From positions 3,534,001 through 3,598,000 of the forward strand of contig OZ243107.1 in the NCBI GenBank assembly GCA_965212245.1: a stretch of 64,000 nucleotides of DNA, written 5' to 3'. The position numbers and the translations under genes were made by a program. How positions within the stretch are numbered: the first letter of the stretch is position 1; every line of letters starts with the position of its first letter. Below the pieces are notes generated by a model. The model was not told where the DNA came from, did not search any database, and saw only the letters and a program-made list of their open reading frames with translations. Positions 17,962-26,215 of this stretch are shown here, piece by piece. Origin of the DNA: CAKZNE01 sp040222435 (lineage in GTDB: Bacteria > Bacteroidota > Bacteroidia > Flavobacteriales > Schleiferiaceae).

Positions 17962-18729
17962 ATGGGTCAACAAAAAAAGGGTAGCATGAGCTTAAGGGAT
18001 AGGGTTAAAATAGTTCGTAAGGAAAACGATCTTTCACAGGTAGAATTCGCTAAACAACTGGGTATTACTCAAAGTGTGGTCTCTCTTATAGAGTCCGGGC
18101 GTGCTTCAGTTTCGGTAGAGGTATTAAGCAAGATCAGCGATAAGTTTGACGTAAGCTGCGATTGGATGATCTACGGAAAGAACAAGTATGCGCGCCTTTC
18201 CTATACCCGTGATTTTGTGCCACTTGTAAACGTAGAAGCCAAGGCAGGTTACCTCTCCAATCACGTTGAGCCGGATTATCTTGAAACCCTTGAATTATAT
18301 AAGATCCCCGGCTTTGAGAAAGGAGATTTCCGCATTTTTGAAGTGGAAGGAAACAGTATGACACCCAGCATTTTACCTACTGACAAGATCATTTGTGGAA
18401 AAGTAGAAGATATTAATAAAATTACCGAGGGTACCATCTGTGTGATCGTAAACGATAAGGATATTATTGTAAAGCGGATATACTACTCCCGCAAGAAAGC
18501 AGACCGGGTAATTCTTAAAAGTGATAACCCGGATTTCAAGAATATTGAGATGCAAACCAGGCATATCAAAGAGATCTGGCAGGTACAGGCTAAAATTACC
18601 AACGCTTTTACCAGTTCCTCATCTGAAAGCCATAAGAGAATGGACGAGCTGGAAATTGAATTAAAGGAAATCCGCCAGCAGCTGAGTTTACTGTTAAGCA
18701 AATTCAACGGACATGATATTAATAAATAG
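17962..18729 (+). CDS. LexA/CI-like repressor: HTH plus S24 peptidase domain
   Basis: 255 residues. An XRE-type helix-turn-helix (LSQVEFAKQLGITQSVVSLI, 24-43) is followed by an S24 serine-lysine protease domain. The catalytic Ser lies in EVEGNSMTPS (Ser132) and the Lys in DIIVKRIYY (Lys171). An Ala95-Gly96 bond in VEAKAGYLSN sits where LexA has its self-cleavage site: 36 residues separate Gly96 and Ser132 and 39 separate Ser132 and Lys171, against 34 and 37 in E. coli LexA. A charged tail (residues 215-250, likely coiled coil) extends the C-terminus. No phage genes are nearby. Whether DNA damage or another signal triggers it is unknown. Confidence 0.85.
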   Translation: MGQQKKGSMSLRDRVKIVRKENDLSQVEFAKQLGITQSVVSLIESGRASVSVEVLSKISDKFDVSCDWMIYGKNKYARLSYTRDFVPLVNVEAKAGYLSNHVEPDYLETLELYKIPGFEKGDFRIFEVEGNSMTPSILPTDKIICGKVEDINKITEGTICVIVNDKDIIVKRIYYSRKKADRVILKSDNPDFKNIEMQTRHIKEIWQVQAKITNAFTSSSSESHKRMDELEIELKEIRQQLSLLLSKFNGHDINK

Positions 18730-18737
18730 TTGTGCCG

Positions 18738-19769
18738 TTATTTTAAAAGACCTTTATTGATCTTTTTCACCATAGCAGGCCCTTCATATATAAACCCTGT
18801 GTATACCTGCACCAGGCTGGCTCCGGCTTCCAGTTTTTCACGGGCATCTTCAGCCGTATAAATACCACCTACTGCCACAATTGGAAATTTACCCTCTGAT
18901 TTGGTATGTAAATACCGTACCACCTCCGTGGCGCGATCTTTAACCGGCTTTCCGCTTAACCCGCCCATACCGGCCATTTCAACTATGTTAGTGGGGGTTT
19001 TCAAGCCTCTTCTCTCAATGGTGGTATTGGTCGCTATCACACCATCTATCCTGGTTATCCGTACAATATCAATAATGTCATCCAGTTGTGCATCCGTAAG
19101 ATCCGGAGCTATTTTTAACAGAACCGGCTTGGGAGAATGGGTTTGTGCGTTTTCCTCCTGTATGCTTTTCAGGATATGGGTAAGTGGTTTTTTATCCTGG
19201 AGATCTCTCAGGTTAGGTGTGTTGGGTGAGGATACATTCACTACAAAATAATCCACGTAATCAAAAAGTCTGTCAAAACAATACAGGTAATCATCCAGGG
19301 CATTTTCATTGGGTGTATCCTTATTCTTACCAATATTCCCGCCTATGATCAGGCGATGATTTCTGCGGTTCTTAAGCCTTTTTACCAAAGCATCCACCCC
19401 TTCATTATTAAAACCCATGCGATTGATCAGGGCTTTATCTGAAGGCAGGCGGAATAAACGTGGCTGAGGGTTACCAGGCTGAGGACGTGGAGTTACCGTA
19501 CCTACTTCTACAAATCCAAAACCAAAGTTGGCCAGTTCTTCATAAAGTTTACCATCTTTATCAAAACCTGCGGCCAGACCCACCGGATTCTCAAACTCAA
19601 GACCAAATACTTTGCGGTTAAGCCGCTTGTCCTTTTTTACAAACCGGGTTTGCAAAAAGGCCTTTATACCTGGTACTTTATGGATAATCCTGATAAAGTC
19701 AAAGGTTATGTGATGAATACGTTCAGGAGAAAAACGAAAGAGAACGGGGCGAATAATACTTTTATACAT
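18738..19769 (-). CDS. pyrD: Dihydroorotate dehydrogenase, quinone-dependent (class 2)
   Basis: 343 residues from the ATG at 19769; a GTG one codon upstream is possible. The enzyme oxidises dihydroorotate to orotate in pyrimidine synthesis and passes electrons to quinone at the membrane. Visible motifs are NPVGLAAGFDKDGKLYEEL, FGFVEVGTVTPRPQ, NRMGFNNEG, VNVSSPNTPNLR with the class 2 catalytic serine, ATNTT, GGLSGKP and VGGIYTAEDA. The amphipathic N-terminal helix (PVLFRFSPERIHHITF) is the membrane-binding part of class 2 enzymes. Divergent from smpB with 59 bp between starts. Confidence 0.95.
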   Translation of the reverse strand: MYKSIIRPVLFRFSPERIHHITFDFIRIIHKVPGIKAFLQTRFVKKDKRLNRKVFGLEFENPVGLAAGFDKDGKLYEELANFGFGFVEVGTVTPRPQPGNPQPRLFRLPSDKALINRMGFNNEGVDALVKRLKNRRNHRLIIGGNIGKNKDTPNENALDDYLYCFDRLFDYVDYFVVNVSSPNTPNLRDLQDKKPLTHILKSIQEENAQTHSPKPVLLKIAPDLTDAQLDDIIDIVRITRIDGVIATNTTIERRGLKTPTNIVEMAGMGGLSGKPVKDRATEVVRYLHTKSEGKFPIVAVGGIYTAEDAREKLEAGASLVQVYTGFIYEGPAMVKKINKGLLK

Positions 19770-19814
19770 CACGGGAATTTGCCGCGAAATTAACAGAAAG
19801 CCTTTAATTAATTA

Positions 19815-19822
19815 TACTTTTG
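19815..19822 (+). promoter_or_regulatory. TAnnTTTG promoter directly at the smpB start
   Basis: TACTTTTG ends only 6 bp before the ATG at 19829. The predicted transcription start would fall at or within a few bases of the start codon, so smpB may be read from a leaderless or nearly leaderless mRNA. Confidence 0.5.
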
Positions 19823-19828
19823 CCTTAT

Positions 19829-20284
19829 ATGGCCAAGGATTTTATAAATATCAAGAACCGAAAAGCCCGTTTCCAGTACGAAATACAGGAAACTTTTATG
19901 GCTGGTATTATGCTTTTGGGTACCGAGATCAAATCGGTACGTGAGAGCAAGGTAAGCCTGGGTGAAAGTTATTGCTATTTTAAAGGTGAAGAGCTTTTTA
20001 TCCGCAATATGCATATTGGTGAGTATTCCCACGGTAATATCAATAACCATGAACCCTTGCGTGAACGCAAACTACTGCTTCAGAAAAGAGAGCTCAAAAA
20101 GCTAAAGGATAAAATGGAGCAAGGCGGTAACCTTACCATTGTGCCCCTTCGGTTATTCATTAATGACCGGGGTTTAGCCAAACTGGAAATAGCGCTTGGA
20201 AGCGGTAAAAAACTGCACGATAAACGTAACTCCCTAAAGGAAAAAGCGGTGAAACGTGAGATGGATCGCAGAATGAAGTATTGA
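19829..20284 (+). CDS. smpB: SsrA-binding protein SmpB
   Basis: 151 residues. SmpB binds tmRNA and delivers it to stalled ribosomes for trans-translation. The sequence shows NRKARFQYEIQETFMAGI, LLGTEIKSVRESKVSLGESY, IGEYSHGN, REL and a basic C-terminal tail (HDKRNSLKEKAVKREMDRRM) that fills the mRNA channel. The start is placed at the ATG rather than a TTG 9 bp upstream, since MAKDFINIKNRKAR is the usual N-terminus. A TAnnTTTG box lies almost against the start. No tmRNA gene was seen nearby. Confidence 0.95.
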   Translation: MAKDFINIKNRKARFQYEIQETFMAGIMLLGTEIKSVRESKVSLGESYCYFKGEELFIRNMHIGEYSHGNINNHEPLRERKLLLQKRELKKLKDKMEQGGNLTIVPLRLFINDRGLAKLEIALGSGKKLHDKRNSLKEKAVKREMDRRMKY

Positions 20285-20309
20285 CATTTGCGAATTTCTG
20301 CTATATTTG
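20281..20309 (+). promoter_or_regulatory. Promoter for the MacAB-like operon
   Basis: TATATTTG at 20302-20309 is a -7 box and TTG at 20281-20283, within the smpB stop region, lies 18 bp upstream, close to the usual -33 spacing. The next gene starts at 20476, leaving a leader of about 160 bases with no obvious hairpin or open frame. Confidence 0.45.
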
Positions 20310-20475
20310 GAGCATTAGTTCTTTGATTGACCCAAAAAATTTCGCTGCCTGGCTTGCTATTCTCAGCAATGTATGCCTTGTTTTGCGGTTGATCCTTCAC
20401 TAAATTTTATTGAGCTGTTCTGTTGCGCTGCCATGCGTAAAAGGATAAATACGTCTGGTCCTCAATCTTCTTGTT

Positions 20476-21726
20476 ATGGATAAGAAGATTAAACCCACCG
20501 GATTTTCAAGACTGAAAATAATTTACCTGAGCGTTGCCCTGCTTCTTGTGATGTTACTGGGTTATGTTTTACTTCAAGGTTCACAGAGATCCGTACGCCT
20601 GGATACTTCAAATCTGGTGCTAAAAACCGTTAAGCGGGCGCCCTTTCAGGAGTTCATTAGTGTGGATGCCACTATACTTCCCAAAAAAACAGTCATTATA
20701 GATGCACTGATTAGCGGAAAGATCATCCATAAATATGTAGAAGATGGTACCGAACTCTCTGCAGGCCAGCCCATACTTGAACTGGAAAATATTGATCTGC
20801 AATTGGATATCCTGAACCGGGAAACCGCAGTTTTGGATCTCATCAACAATATCCGGCAAACCCGCATCAATTTGGGGCTGAATACTGCTAACCGCCAAAA
20901 AGAACGGGCAGACATCCAATACCAGTTAAAGGAAGCCCAGCGTAATTTCGATATGAATAAATCCCTTTGGGCTGATTCTGTGATCTCACGCTCCGAATAT
21001 GAAGAAAGCCTGAATCAATACAATTATGCGGTTCGCAAGAGTCACCTTTTGGATGTGATAAGCCGGCAGGATTCTGTCTCTTCCTATGAGCAGATAAACC
21101 AGATGGAAGCCTCGCTCCGGCAATCCAATAAAAACCTGGAACTGATGAAAACCAAGTTAAAAGACCTGGTGATCAAAGCCCCGATTGACGGTCAGCTCAC
21201 CAATTTTGACCTGGAACTGGGACAACTCATTAATACCGGGGAAAACATAGGGCAGATGGATGTAACCTCTGGTTTTAAAATACGGGCCCAGGCCGATCAG
21301 TTCTATTTGAACCGTATGACCATTGGCCAAAAGGCTTCCGCCAGCATGAACGGGCGGAACTACCAATTAACTATATCAAGGGTGTATCCTACCGTACAGA
21401 ACAGCCTTTTTGCAATTGATCTTGAATTTGAAGATGAGCAGCCCGCAGGAATTACCCGTGGACAAAACCTGGTGGTCCGGATTGAACTAAGCACACAGCG
21501 TGAAGCCGTAGTGGTACCCCGTGGCGGTTTTTATCAGAGTACGGGCGGGCAATGGATATACCGGGTGGACGAACAAAGCGGGGAAGCCATTCGCGTAAAT
21601 ATAAAACTGGGAAAACAAAACCCCTCCTTTTTTGAGGTACTGGAGGGCTTACAACCCGGAGACCGGGTAATAACCTCCGGCTACCAGGGCTTTGATGATT
21701 ATACTAAACTAAAACTGAAAAAATGA
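20476..21726 (+). CDS. MacA-like periplasmic adaptor (HlyD family)
   Basis: 416 residues. One N-terminal transmembrane helix (about 14-36) anchors the protein. Then come a barrel-sandwich hybrid strand pair (VDATILPKKTVIIDALISGK, then DGTELSAGQPILELEN), a long coiled-coil hairpin (residues 110-225, ending NKNLELMKTKLKDLVIKAP), and a membrane-proximal barrel ending EGLQPGDRVITSGYQGF. This is the order of MacA/HlyD adaptors linking an inner-membrane pump to an outer-membrane channel. It is the first gene of an adaptor-ATPase-permease operon, and the ATPase gene starts 4 bp inside it (ATGA). Confidence 0.9.
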   Translation: MDKKIKPTGFSRLKIIYLSVALLLVMLLGYVLLQGSQRSVRLDTSNLVLKTVKRAPFQEFISVDATILPKKTVIIDALISGKIIHKYVEDGTELSAGQPILELENIDLQLDILNRETAVLDLINNIRQTRINLGLNTANRQKERADIQYQLKEAQRNFDMNKSLWADSVISRSEYEESLNQYNYAVRKSHLLDVISRQDSVSSYEQINQMEASLRQSNKNLELMKTKLKDLVIKAPIDGQLTNFDLELGQLINTGENIGQMDVTSGFKIRAQADQFYLNRMTIGQKASASMNGRNYQLTISRVYPTVQNSLFAIDLEFEDEQPAGITRGQNLVVRIELSTQREAVVVPRGGFYQSTGGQWIYRVDEQSGEAIRVNIKLGKQNPSFFEVLEGLQPGDRVITSGYQGFDDYTKLKLKK

Positions 21727-22406
21727 TACAACTCGAAAACCTGGTCAAGAAGTACCGGACACTGGACGTGGAAACCACGGCTCTTGATCACATTAACCTG
21801 ACTATCCAAAAAGGCGATCTTATTGCAGTAATGGGTCCCTCTGGCTGCGGAAAGTCTACACTGCTGAATGTTTTGGGCATGCTGGATAACTGGAATTCCG
21901 GTTCCTATAACTTTTTGGGTACGGAGATCAAAGGAAAAAATGAAGTACAGCGTACCCGGCTCCGCAAGCAGCATATTGGCTTTATATTCCAGAATTTTAA
22001 CCTGATTGATGAACTTACGGTATTGCAGAATGTAGAACTCCCCCTCCTCTACCAACCGGGTACAAAAGCTGAGAAAAAGGAAAAAGTAGAACGGGTACTT
22101 GAAAAACTGGGTATACACCACCGCAGCAAACATTTTCCGCAACAGCTTTCAGGCGGGCAACAACAAAGGGTAGCCATTGCCAGAGCCTTGGTGTACGAGC
22201 CGGAAATACTGCTGGCTGATGAACCCACCGGTAACCTGGATTCGGCCAATAGTGAGGATGTACTGGATATTATTACCTCCTTACAGAAAGAGGGACACAC
22301 CATACTGATGGTGACGCACTCAGAACATGATGCCTCTTTTTGCCAGCGTATTATTCACATGAAAGATGGTGCTATTGTGAACCAAACCCTTACTCAGCAT
22401 GCTTAA
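21723..22406 (+). CDS. ABC transporter ATPase of MacB/LolD type
   Basis: 227 residues. Walker A is GPSGCGKST (38-46), the Q-loop Gln is in GFIFQNF (Gln90), the signature is LSGGQQQR (142-149), and Walker B is ILLADEPTGNLD (162-173). The DEPTGNLD form belongs to the MacB/LolD/FtsE group, which drives export or extraction by mechanotransmission rather than simple transport. Its start overlaps the adaptor gene by 4 bp and its end overlaps the permease gene by 8 bp, so the three are translationally coupled. Confidence 0.93.
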   Translation: MIQLENLVKKYRTLDVETTALDHINLTIQKGDLIAVMGPSGCGKSTLLNVLGMLDNWNSGSYNFLGTEIKGKNEVQRTRLRKQHIGFIFQNFNLIDELTVLQNVELPLLYQPGTKAEKKEKVERVLEKLGIHHRSKHFPQQLSGGQQQRVAIARALVYEPEILLADEPTGNLDSANSEDVLDIITSLQKEGHTILMVTHSEHDASFCQRIIHMKDGAIVNQTLTQHA

Positions 22407-24813
22407 AAACTACCTCTTGCTGGTGTTTCGCAACATGGCGAAGCACAAGCTAACCAGTATGGTGAATATTATGGGCTTAGCCATAAGCCTGGGTGCCTTT
22501 ATCCTCATCGTACTCTTTGTACGCTATGAACTTTCGTATGATACTACCCATCCTGACTATGAACGTGTTTACCGCCTTACCGAAAATATAGATGCGGGAA
22601 GTTACCTGGAACAGTCTTCCAGCGCACCTTATCCGGCTATGCCAGCGGTATACAACAGTTTTCCGGATAAGATAGAGAGCTATGTGCGGCTATACGATAT
22701 GCAACTTCCCGTAAAATCCATCAAACTGGATGATAATCGCCTGTTTAATGAAACAGCCGTGTTTTTTGCAGATTCCAACTTCTTTGAGTTTTTTGATTTC
22801 CCCCTGCTGCAGGGCAAAGCTTCGGAAGTACTTGCCAAGCCCTTTACCATTGTGATCAGCAAGGAGGTAGCCCGGAAATACTATGGAAATGAGAACCCGG
22901 TGGGTAAATCTATTTTTCTGGGGGGCAGTGATCAGTTGCGGTTTGAAGTTACCGGAGTATTTGAAAACGGTGGCCCTTCCCACATTCGTCCCCGTATGGT
23001 TATGGCCATGTCTGCCGTAAAATCATTCAGTCCGTTTATGCAACAAAACTGGGTGTGGAACCCTTGCTGGAGCTACCTTAAGCTCAAGCCGGGCTTCAGC
23101 CCACAGGATCTGGAGGCACAATTTGATGGCTTTGTGAAAGAGCATTATATAGAGCGGTTGAAGAATATGGTCTCACACCATTTACAACCTATTGTGGATA
23201 TACATCTCCATTCGCACCTTGAGTTTGAAATGTCGGCCAACAGCGATATGAAGTACATTTATATATTCATATCTGCGGCTCTCTTTCTGCTGATTGTAGC
23301 CAGCATAAATTATATAAACCTTTCAACCGTAAGCTATTTCTCACGTACCCGTGAAGTAGGTGTGCGAAAGGTAGTGGGTGCCCTGCCGGCTCAGATACGC
23401 ACCCAGATATTAATAGAGTCTGTATTCCTCACCCTCCTCTCCTACCTGGCTGGTATGCTATTGCTGATCTTGTGTTTCGCTCCCTTTTCAGATCGTCTGA
23501 ATCTCAGCATTTCGTACAATCAATTGTTCCACGGCCCCACCCTGTTGCTATTAACGGCTTTCCTGATCGGGGTAGGATTACTGGCCGGGTTTTATCCCGC
23601 CATGCGCTTCTCCCGCCTGCCGGTTATCTCCGTGTTCAGGAGCAAGTTTTCAGGAAGCAGGCAAGGGCAATGGCTTCGTAATGCATTGGTGGTAGTTCAG
23701 TTCTCTTTATCCATAGTGTTGATCATCTTTACCCTGAACGCCAGAGAACAGCTGCAATACCTGTATGAAAAGGATAAAGGCTTTGCCACGGACAACATTC
23801 TTCTTTTCAAGATTACGGGCACCCAGATTCCCGGACGCATGAAAAGTTTCAAGGATGAGATGAAAAAGAGTTCAGATGTAATTTCAGTTACGGTAATAAA
23901 TGAGATACTGGGGGTTAACAATAATAACCATGAATACAATTATGAAGGGCTGCCAGCCGGTGAATGGCATTACTTCCCCGCCCTTATTGTAGATGAGGAT
24001 TTCCTGGAAACCTTTGGTATACCCCTAATTGCCGGGCGGAACTATGACCCGCTGCATACCCGTGAAGACTCCTTATCCATGATTGTCAATCGTTCCATGG
24101 CTCGCTTTTTAGGGGAGGATGATCCCCAGGAAATTGTGGGAAAGAGAATGCAATCACTCAGCGGAAATGAAAAGATAGTAGGTGTTACCGAAGATTTTCA
24201 TTTCAAAAGCCTTCATCATCCGGTTGGGCCCATGGTATTGGATATTGAGAACCGCAGGAATTTTCAAGCCAACTACTTTGCCAAAATAGCCGTGGTGCGG
24301 GTAAGAGAAGTGAATGCTTCGGTACTGGAACACCTGGAGGAAGTTTGGGGTAAGTTCGTGAATCATCATCCTTTTGATTACCGCAGCATGAGTGATGAGA
24401 TCCATGCCTTGTATAAAACCGAAAACCGCATGGGGCTTTTGCTTAATCTTTTTACCGTGATCTCTATACTGGTGGCTCTTATGGGACTGTTTGCCCTCAG
24501 CCGTTTCCTGGCTTATTTCAAAACCAAAGAGATAGCCGTGCGCAAGGTGTTTGGGGCTGAAACAGGCTCATTGCTCATTTTGGCTTCCCGTGAGCAATTG
24601 ATGTTGATCTTCATTTCACTGGTCATAGCCATTCCCGTGGCACACTGGGCTGTAAATTACTGGCTGCAGTCTTTCTCCTACCGGATTGAGCAAAGCATAG
24701 CCACCTATCTTATAGCAGGGGCCAGCACTCTTTTACTGGCCATGCTTACCGTAATGCTGATCTCGATGCGGGCCATCCGGAAACATCCCGCTGATGTTTT
24801 GCAATACGAGTAG
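22399..24813 (+). CDS. MacB-like permease with two FtsX/MacB-PCD repeats
   Basis: 804 residues. The protein is a tandem of two permease halves, each with a MacB periplasmic core domain followed by a three-helix FtsX unit: an N-terminal helix near 18-42, helices around 285-400, a second periplasmic domain around 440-660 and helices around 680-795. RTREVGVRKVVGALPAQIRT and KTKEIAVRKVFGAETGSLL are the matching cytoplasmic coupling regions, both carrying the REVGVRK/KEIAVRK motif of this class. This double form is common in Bacteroidota. Substrate unknown; drug, peptide or lipid export are all possible. A strong terminator follows. Confidence 0.9.
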   Translation: MLKNYLLLVFRNMAKHKLTSMVNIMGLAISLGAFILIVLFVRYELSYDTTHPDYERVYRLTENIDAGSYLEQSSSAPYPAMPAVYNSFPDKIESYVRLYDMQLPVKSIKLDDNRLFNETAVFFADSNFFEFFDFPLLQGKASEVLAKPFTIVISKEVARKYYGNENPVGKSIFLGGSDQLRFEVTGVFENGGPSHIRPRMVMAMSAVKSFSPFMQQNWVWNPCWSYLKLKPGFSPQDLEAQFDGFVKEHYIERLKNMVSHHLQPIVDIHLHSHLEFEMSANSDMKYIYIFISAALFLLIVASINYINLSTVSYFSRTREVGVRKVVGALPAQIRTQILIESVFLTLLSYLAGMLLLILCFAPFSDRLNLSISYNQLFHGPTLLLLTAFLIGVGLLAGFYPAMRFSRLPVISVFRSKFSGSRQGQWLRNALVVVQFSLSIVLIIFTLNAREQLQYLYEKDKGFATDNILLFKITGTQIPGRMKSFKDEMKKSSDVISVTVINEILGVNNNNHEYNYEGLPAGEWHYFPALIVDEDFLETFGIPLIAGRNYDPLHTREDSLSMIVNRSMARFLGEDDPQEIVGKRMQSLSGNEKIVGVTEDFHFKSLHHPVGPMVLDIENRRNFQANYFAKIAVVRVREVNASVLEHLEEVWGKFVNHHPFDYRSMSDEIHALYKTENRMGLLLNLFTVISILVALMGLFALSRFLAYFKTKEIAVRKVFGAETGSLLILASREQLMLIFISLVIAIPVAHWAVNYWLQSFSYRIEQSIATYLIAGASTLLLAMLTVMLISMRAIRKHPADVLQYE

Positions 24814-24825
24814 TTTGTCACTTTC

Positions 24826-24880
24826 AGGGTGTAGCGATTATCAGACACCAGATAACCGCTACACCCTTATTTTTTGTTGG
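24826..24880 (+). terminator. Rho-independent-type terminator after the MacAB-like operon
   Basis: A 17-bp stem with one A-C mismatch (24826-24842 with 24851-24867, loop of 8) is followed by a T-rich run TTATTTTTTG. The stem core is AGGGTGTAGCG paired with CGCTACACCCT. It starts 12 bp after the permease stop. The TGTAGCG core resembles the stem-loops further into the accessory island. Confidence 0.8.
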
Positions 24881-24986
24881 TTTGTATGAAGACAGAACTA
24901 CGCTTAGGAGAAGGAAGTGCTCTCCGGAATGGTATAGGGCTGAAACCTTACGCCAGTAAAGGAAGTATCCTCAGGCCCGGCTTTGC

Positions 24987-25481
24987 TTAGTTATTTAGCA
25001 TTCCTTTTAAACTTTCGTTTTTATTGCGCAAATCAATCCCTCCTTCATAGATGGATTTTAAGTTGACCAGAAAAAAGGACCAGCCTGACTCACATCCTAA
25101 TCTAATATCTTTTTTAGATCGATCGTCCATTGGAATATGGCTTTGTGTCAATTGCACAATCACATCATCCTCATTCTGTTTCATTTTAACTTCTACCACG
25201 CAATCTCCGGCAAACGTAAATTTTAAATGGTCTGCGCCATTGGCCTCAATAATTCTTCCTTTTTCGGTTATGTTAAATAAGAACCACGACCATTGATAGA
25301 TGTCATTGGATTGAATATTTTCATTTCTCCTTACCCTGGAACCATCAGGGTTTTCAAAATAGGCTTCACGCAAAAACCATTTCTCTATTTCTTCCGGAAC
25401 AGTCCACGCATTGTACAATTTTGAAATTGTAGAGTTAATGGCAATTTTTTTGGTAAAAGAAGTCCAGTTAAAGTTTTCCAT
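24987..25481 (-). CDS. SRPBCC/AHSA1-like protein
   Basis: 164 residues of the START-like SRPBCC superfamily (AHSA1, activator of Hsp90-like). It opens FTKKIAINSTISKLYNAWTV followed by PEEIEKWFL, has GDCVVEVKMK in the central sheet and closes with CESGWSFFLVNLKSIYEGG, the long C-terminal helix. The fold makes a hydrophobic cavity for ligands, but none is known here. It is a single gene on the minus strand in the accessory island, with no partner. Its DNA is more AT-rich than the efflux operon next door. Confidence 0.8.
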   Translation of the reverse strand: MENFNWTSFTKKIAINSTISKLYNAWTVPEEIEKWFLREAYFENPDGSRVRRNENIQSNDIYQWSWFLFNITEKGRIIEANGADHLKFTFAGDCVVEVKMKQNEDDVIVQLTQSHIPMDDRSKKDIRLGCESGWSFFLVNLKSIYEGGIDLRNKNESLKGMLNN

Positions 25482-25654
25482 TTTCGTTTTCTTGGTTTGA
25501 AGATCATGGTTTATACCCCTCCTATTTCTCAGACTGGTTTTAAATCTGTTTTTTTCAGATTAAAGAAAATCCAGCCTCAGGCTTACAGGGGCTTGTCCAC
25601 CACCAAAGTACACAAAAACAAGCTGTACCAGATTTTAATTGTGAAACGGATACG

Positions 25655-25705
25655 CACACGTAGCATCTGCTGCGCTTAGGAGGAACACACGCACAGATGC
25701 GTGTG
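25655..25705. repeat. Imperfect stem-loop carrying the CTGCGCTTAGGAG motif
   Basis: CACACG (25655-25660) and CATCTG (25664-25669), separated by TAG, pair with CAGATGCGTGTG (25694-25705). The loop holds CTGCGCTTAGGAG (25670-25682), a motif that recurs with small changes at 24898, 27190 and 27231. It lies between the SRPBCC and DUF1428 genes, in a 253-bp stretch without any other feature. Confidence 0.5.
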
Positions 25706-25734
25706 ATAGCAGCGGGATAGTTATCATTTACAGT

Positions 25735-26127
25735 TTATACGGCTTCACCACTATCTGACTGAACAAGCGATTGGAACCCTCTATATACCATCCGGCTGGC
25801 ATCAAAAATCAATTTTGCAGATTCGGTTAATGGAGTAACCAATTCTACCATTCTTGGGTCGTTGGGAACTTGCTTATTTGCTAAATCACGTACCTCTTTG
25901 GAGGGAAACAAAACCCATCCAAATACAATGGCTTCATCTTCTTTTACATCCACTACTTCAATGAAAGAACGTATACCTTCTAATTTCAAATATTCTCCAA
26001 CATACTCAAAGTAGGCAAGCGCACCATATTCTTTCCAAATTTCAGCTACTTTTTCAGCCACACGCCTATATGCATTCAGGTGAATTTGTGGAACCGGAAG
26101 TACAAATCCATCTATGTAATTTGCCAT
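25735..26127 (-). CDS. DUF1428 family protein
   Basis: 130 residues. The run MANYIDGFVLPVPQIHLNAY, then AEKVAEIWKEYGAL with EYVGE, and the end motif MVYRGFQSLVQ are characteristic of DUF1428, a small dimeric alpha/beta-barrel family related to ferredoxin-like monooxygenase folds. Biochemical function is unknown. It stands alone on the minus strand with 88 bp to the next gene; that gap includes GGGGCGCAACAGCCCC, a short palindrome that may terminate the upstream GNAT gene. Confidence 0.85.
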   Translation of the reverse strand: MANYIDGFVLPVPQIHLNAYRRVAEKVAEIWKEYGALAYFEYVGEYLKLEGIRSFIEVVDVKEDEAIVFGWVLFPSKEVRDLANKQVPNDPRMVELVTPLTESAKLIFDASRMVYRGFQSLVQSDSGEAV

Positions 26128-26215
26128 GTTATCTTGTATTTTAGTAGTTTTTTTAACTGGGGCGCAACAGCCCCTGTGTACAGCGCAGTTTAGCTTATCT
26201 GCCTTTTAGGGTTTG

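Noticed and set aside
20310..20475. Possible tmRNA or riboswitch in the leader of the efflux operon
   Set aside because: No tRNA-like ends, no tag frame and no stable multi-stem fold were seen; I found only an AT-rich leader.
24886..24990. A 34-codon frame starting ATG at 24886 (MKTELRLGEGS and on), after the efflux terminator
   Set aside because: No promoter box or ribosome site, its end overlaps the SRPBCC gene, and no homologue is known; too short to support.
26170..26200. GGGGCGCAACAGCCCC palindrome between DUF1428 and GNAT genes as a further attC-like site
   Set aside because: A 5-bp stem of 16 bases total, without AAC/GTT outer boxes or a long second arm; might be a small terminator.
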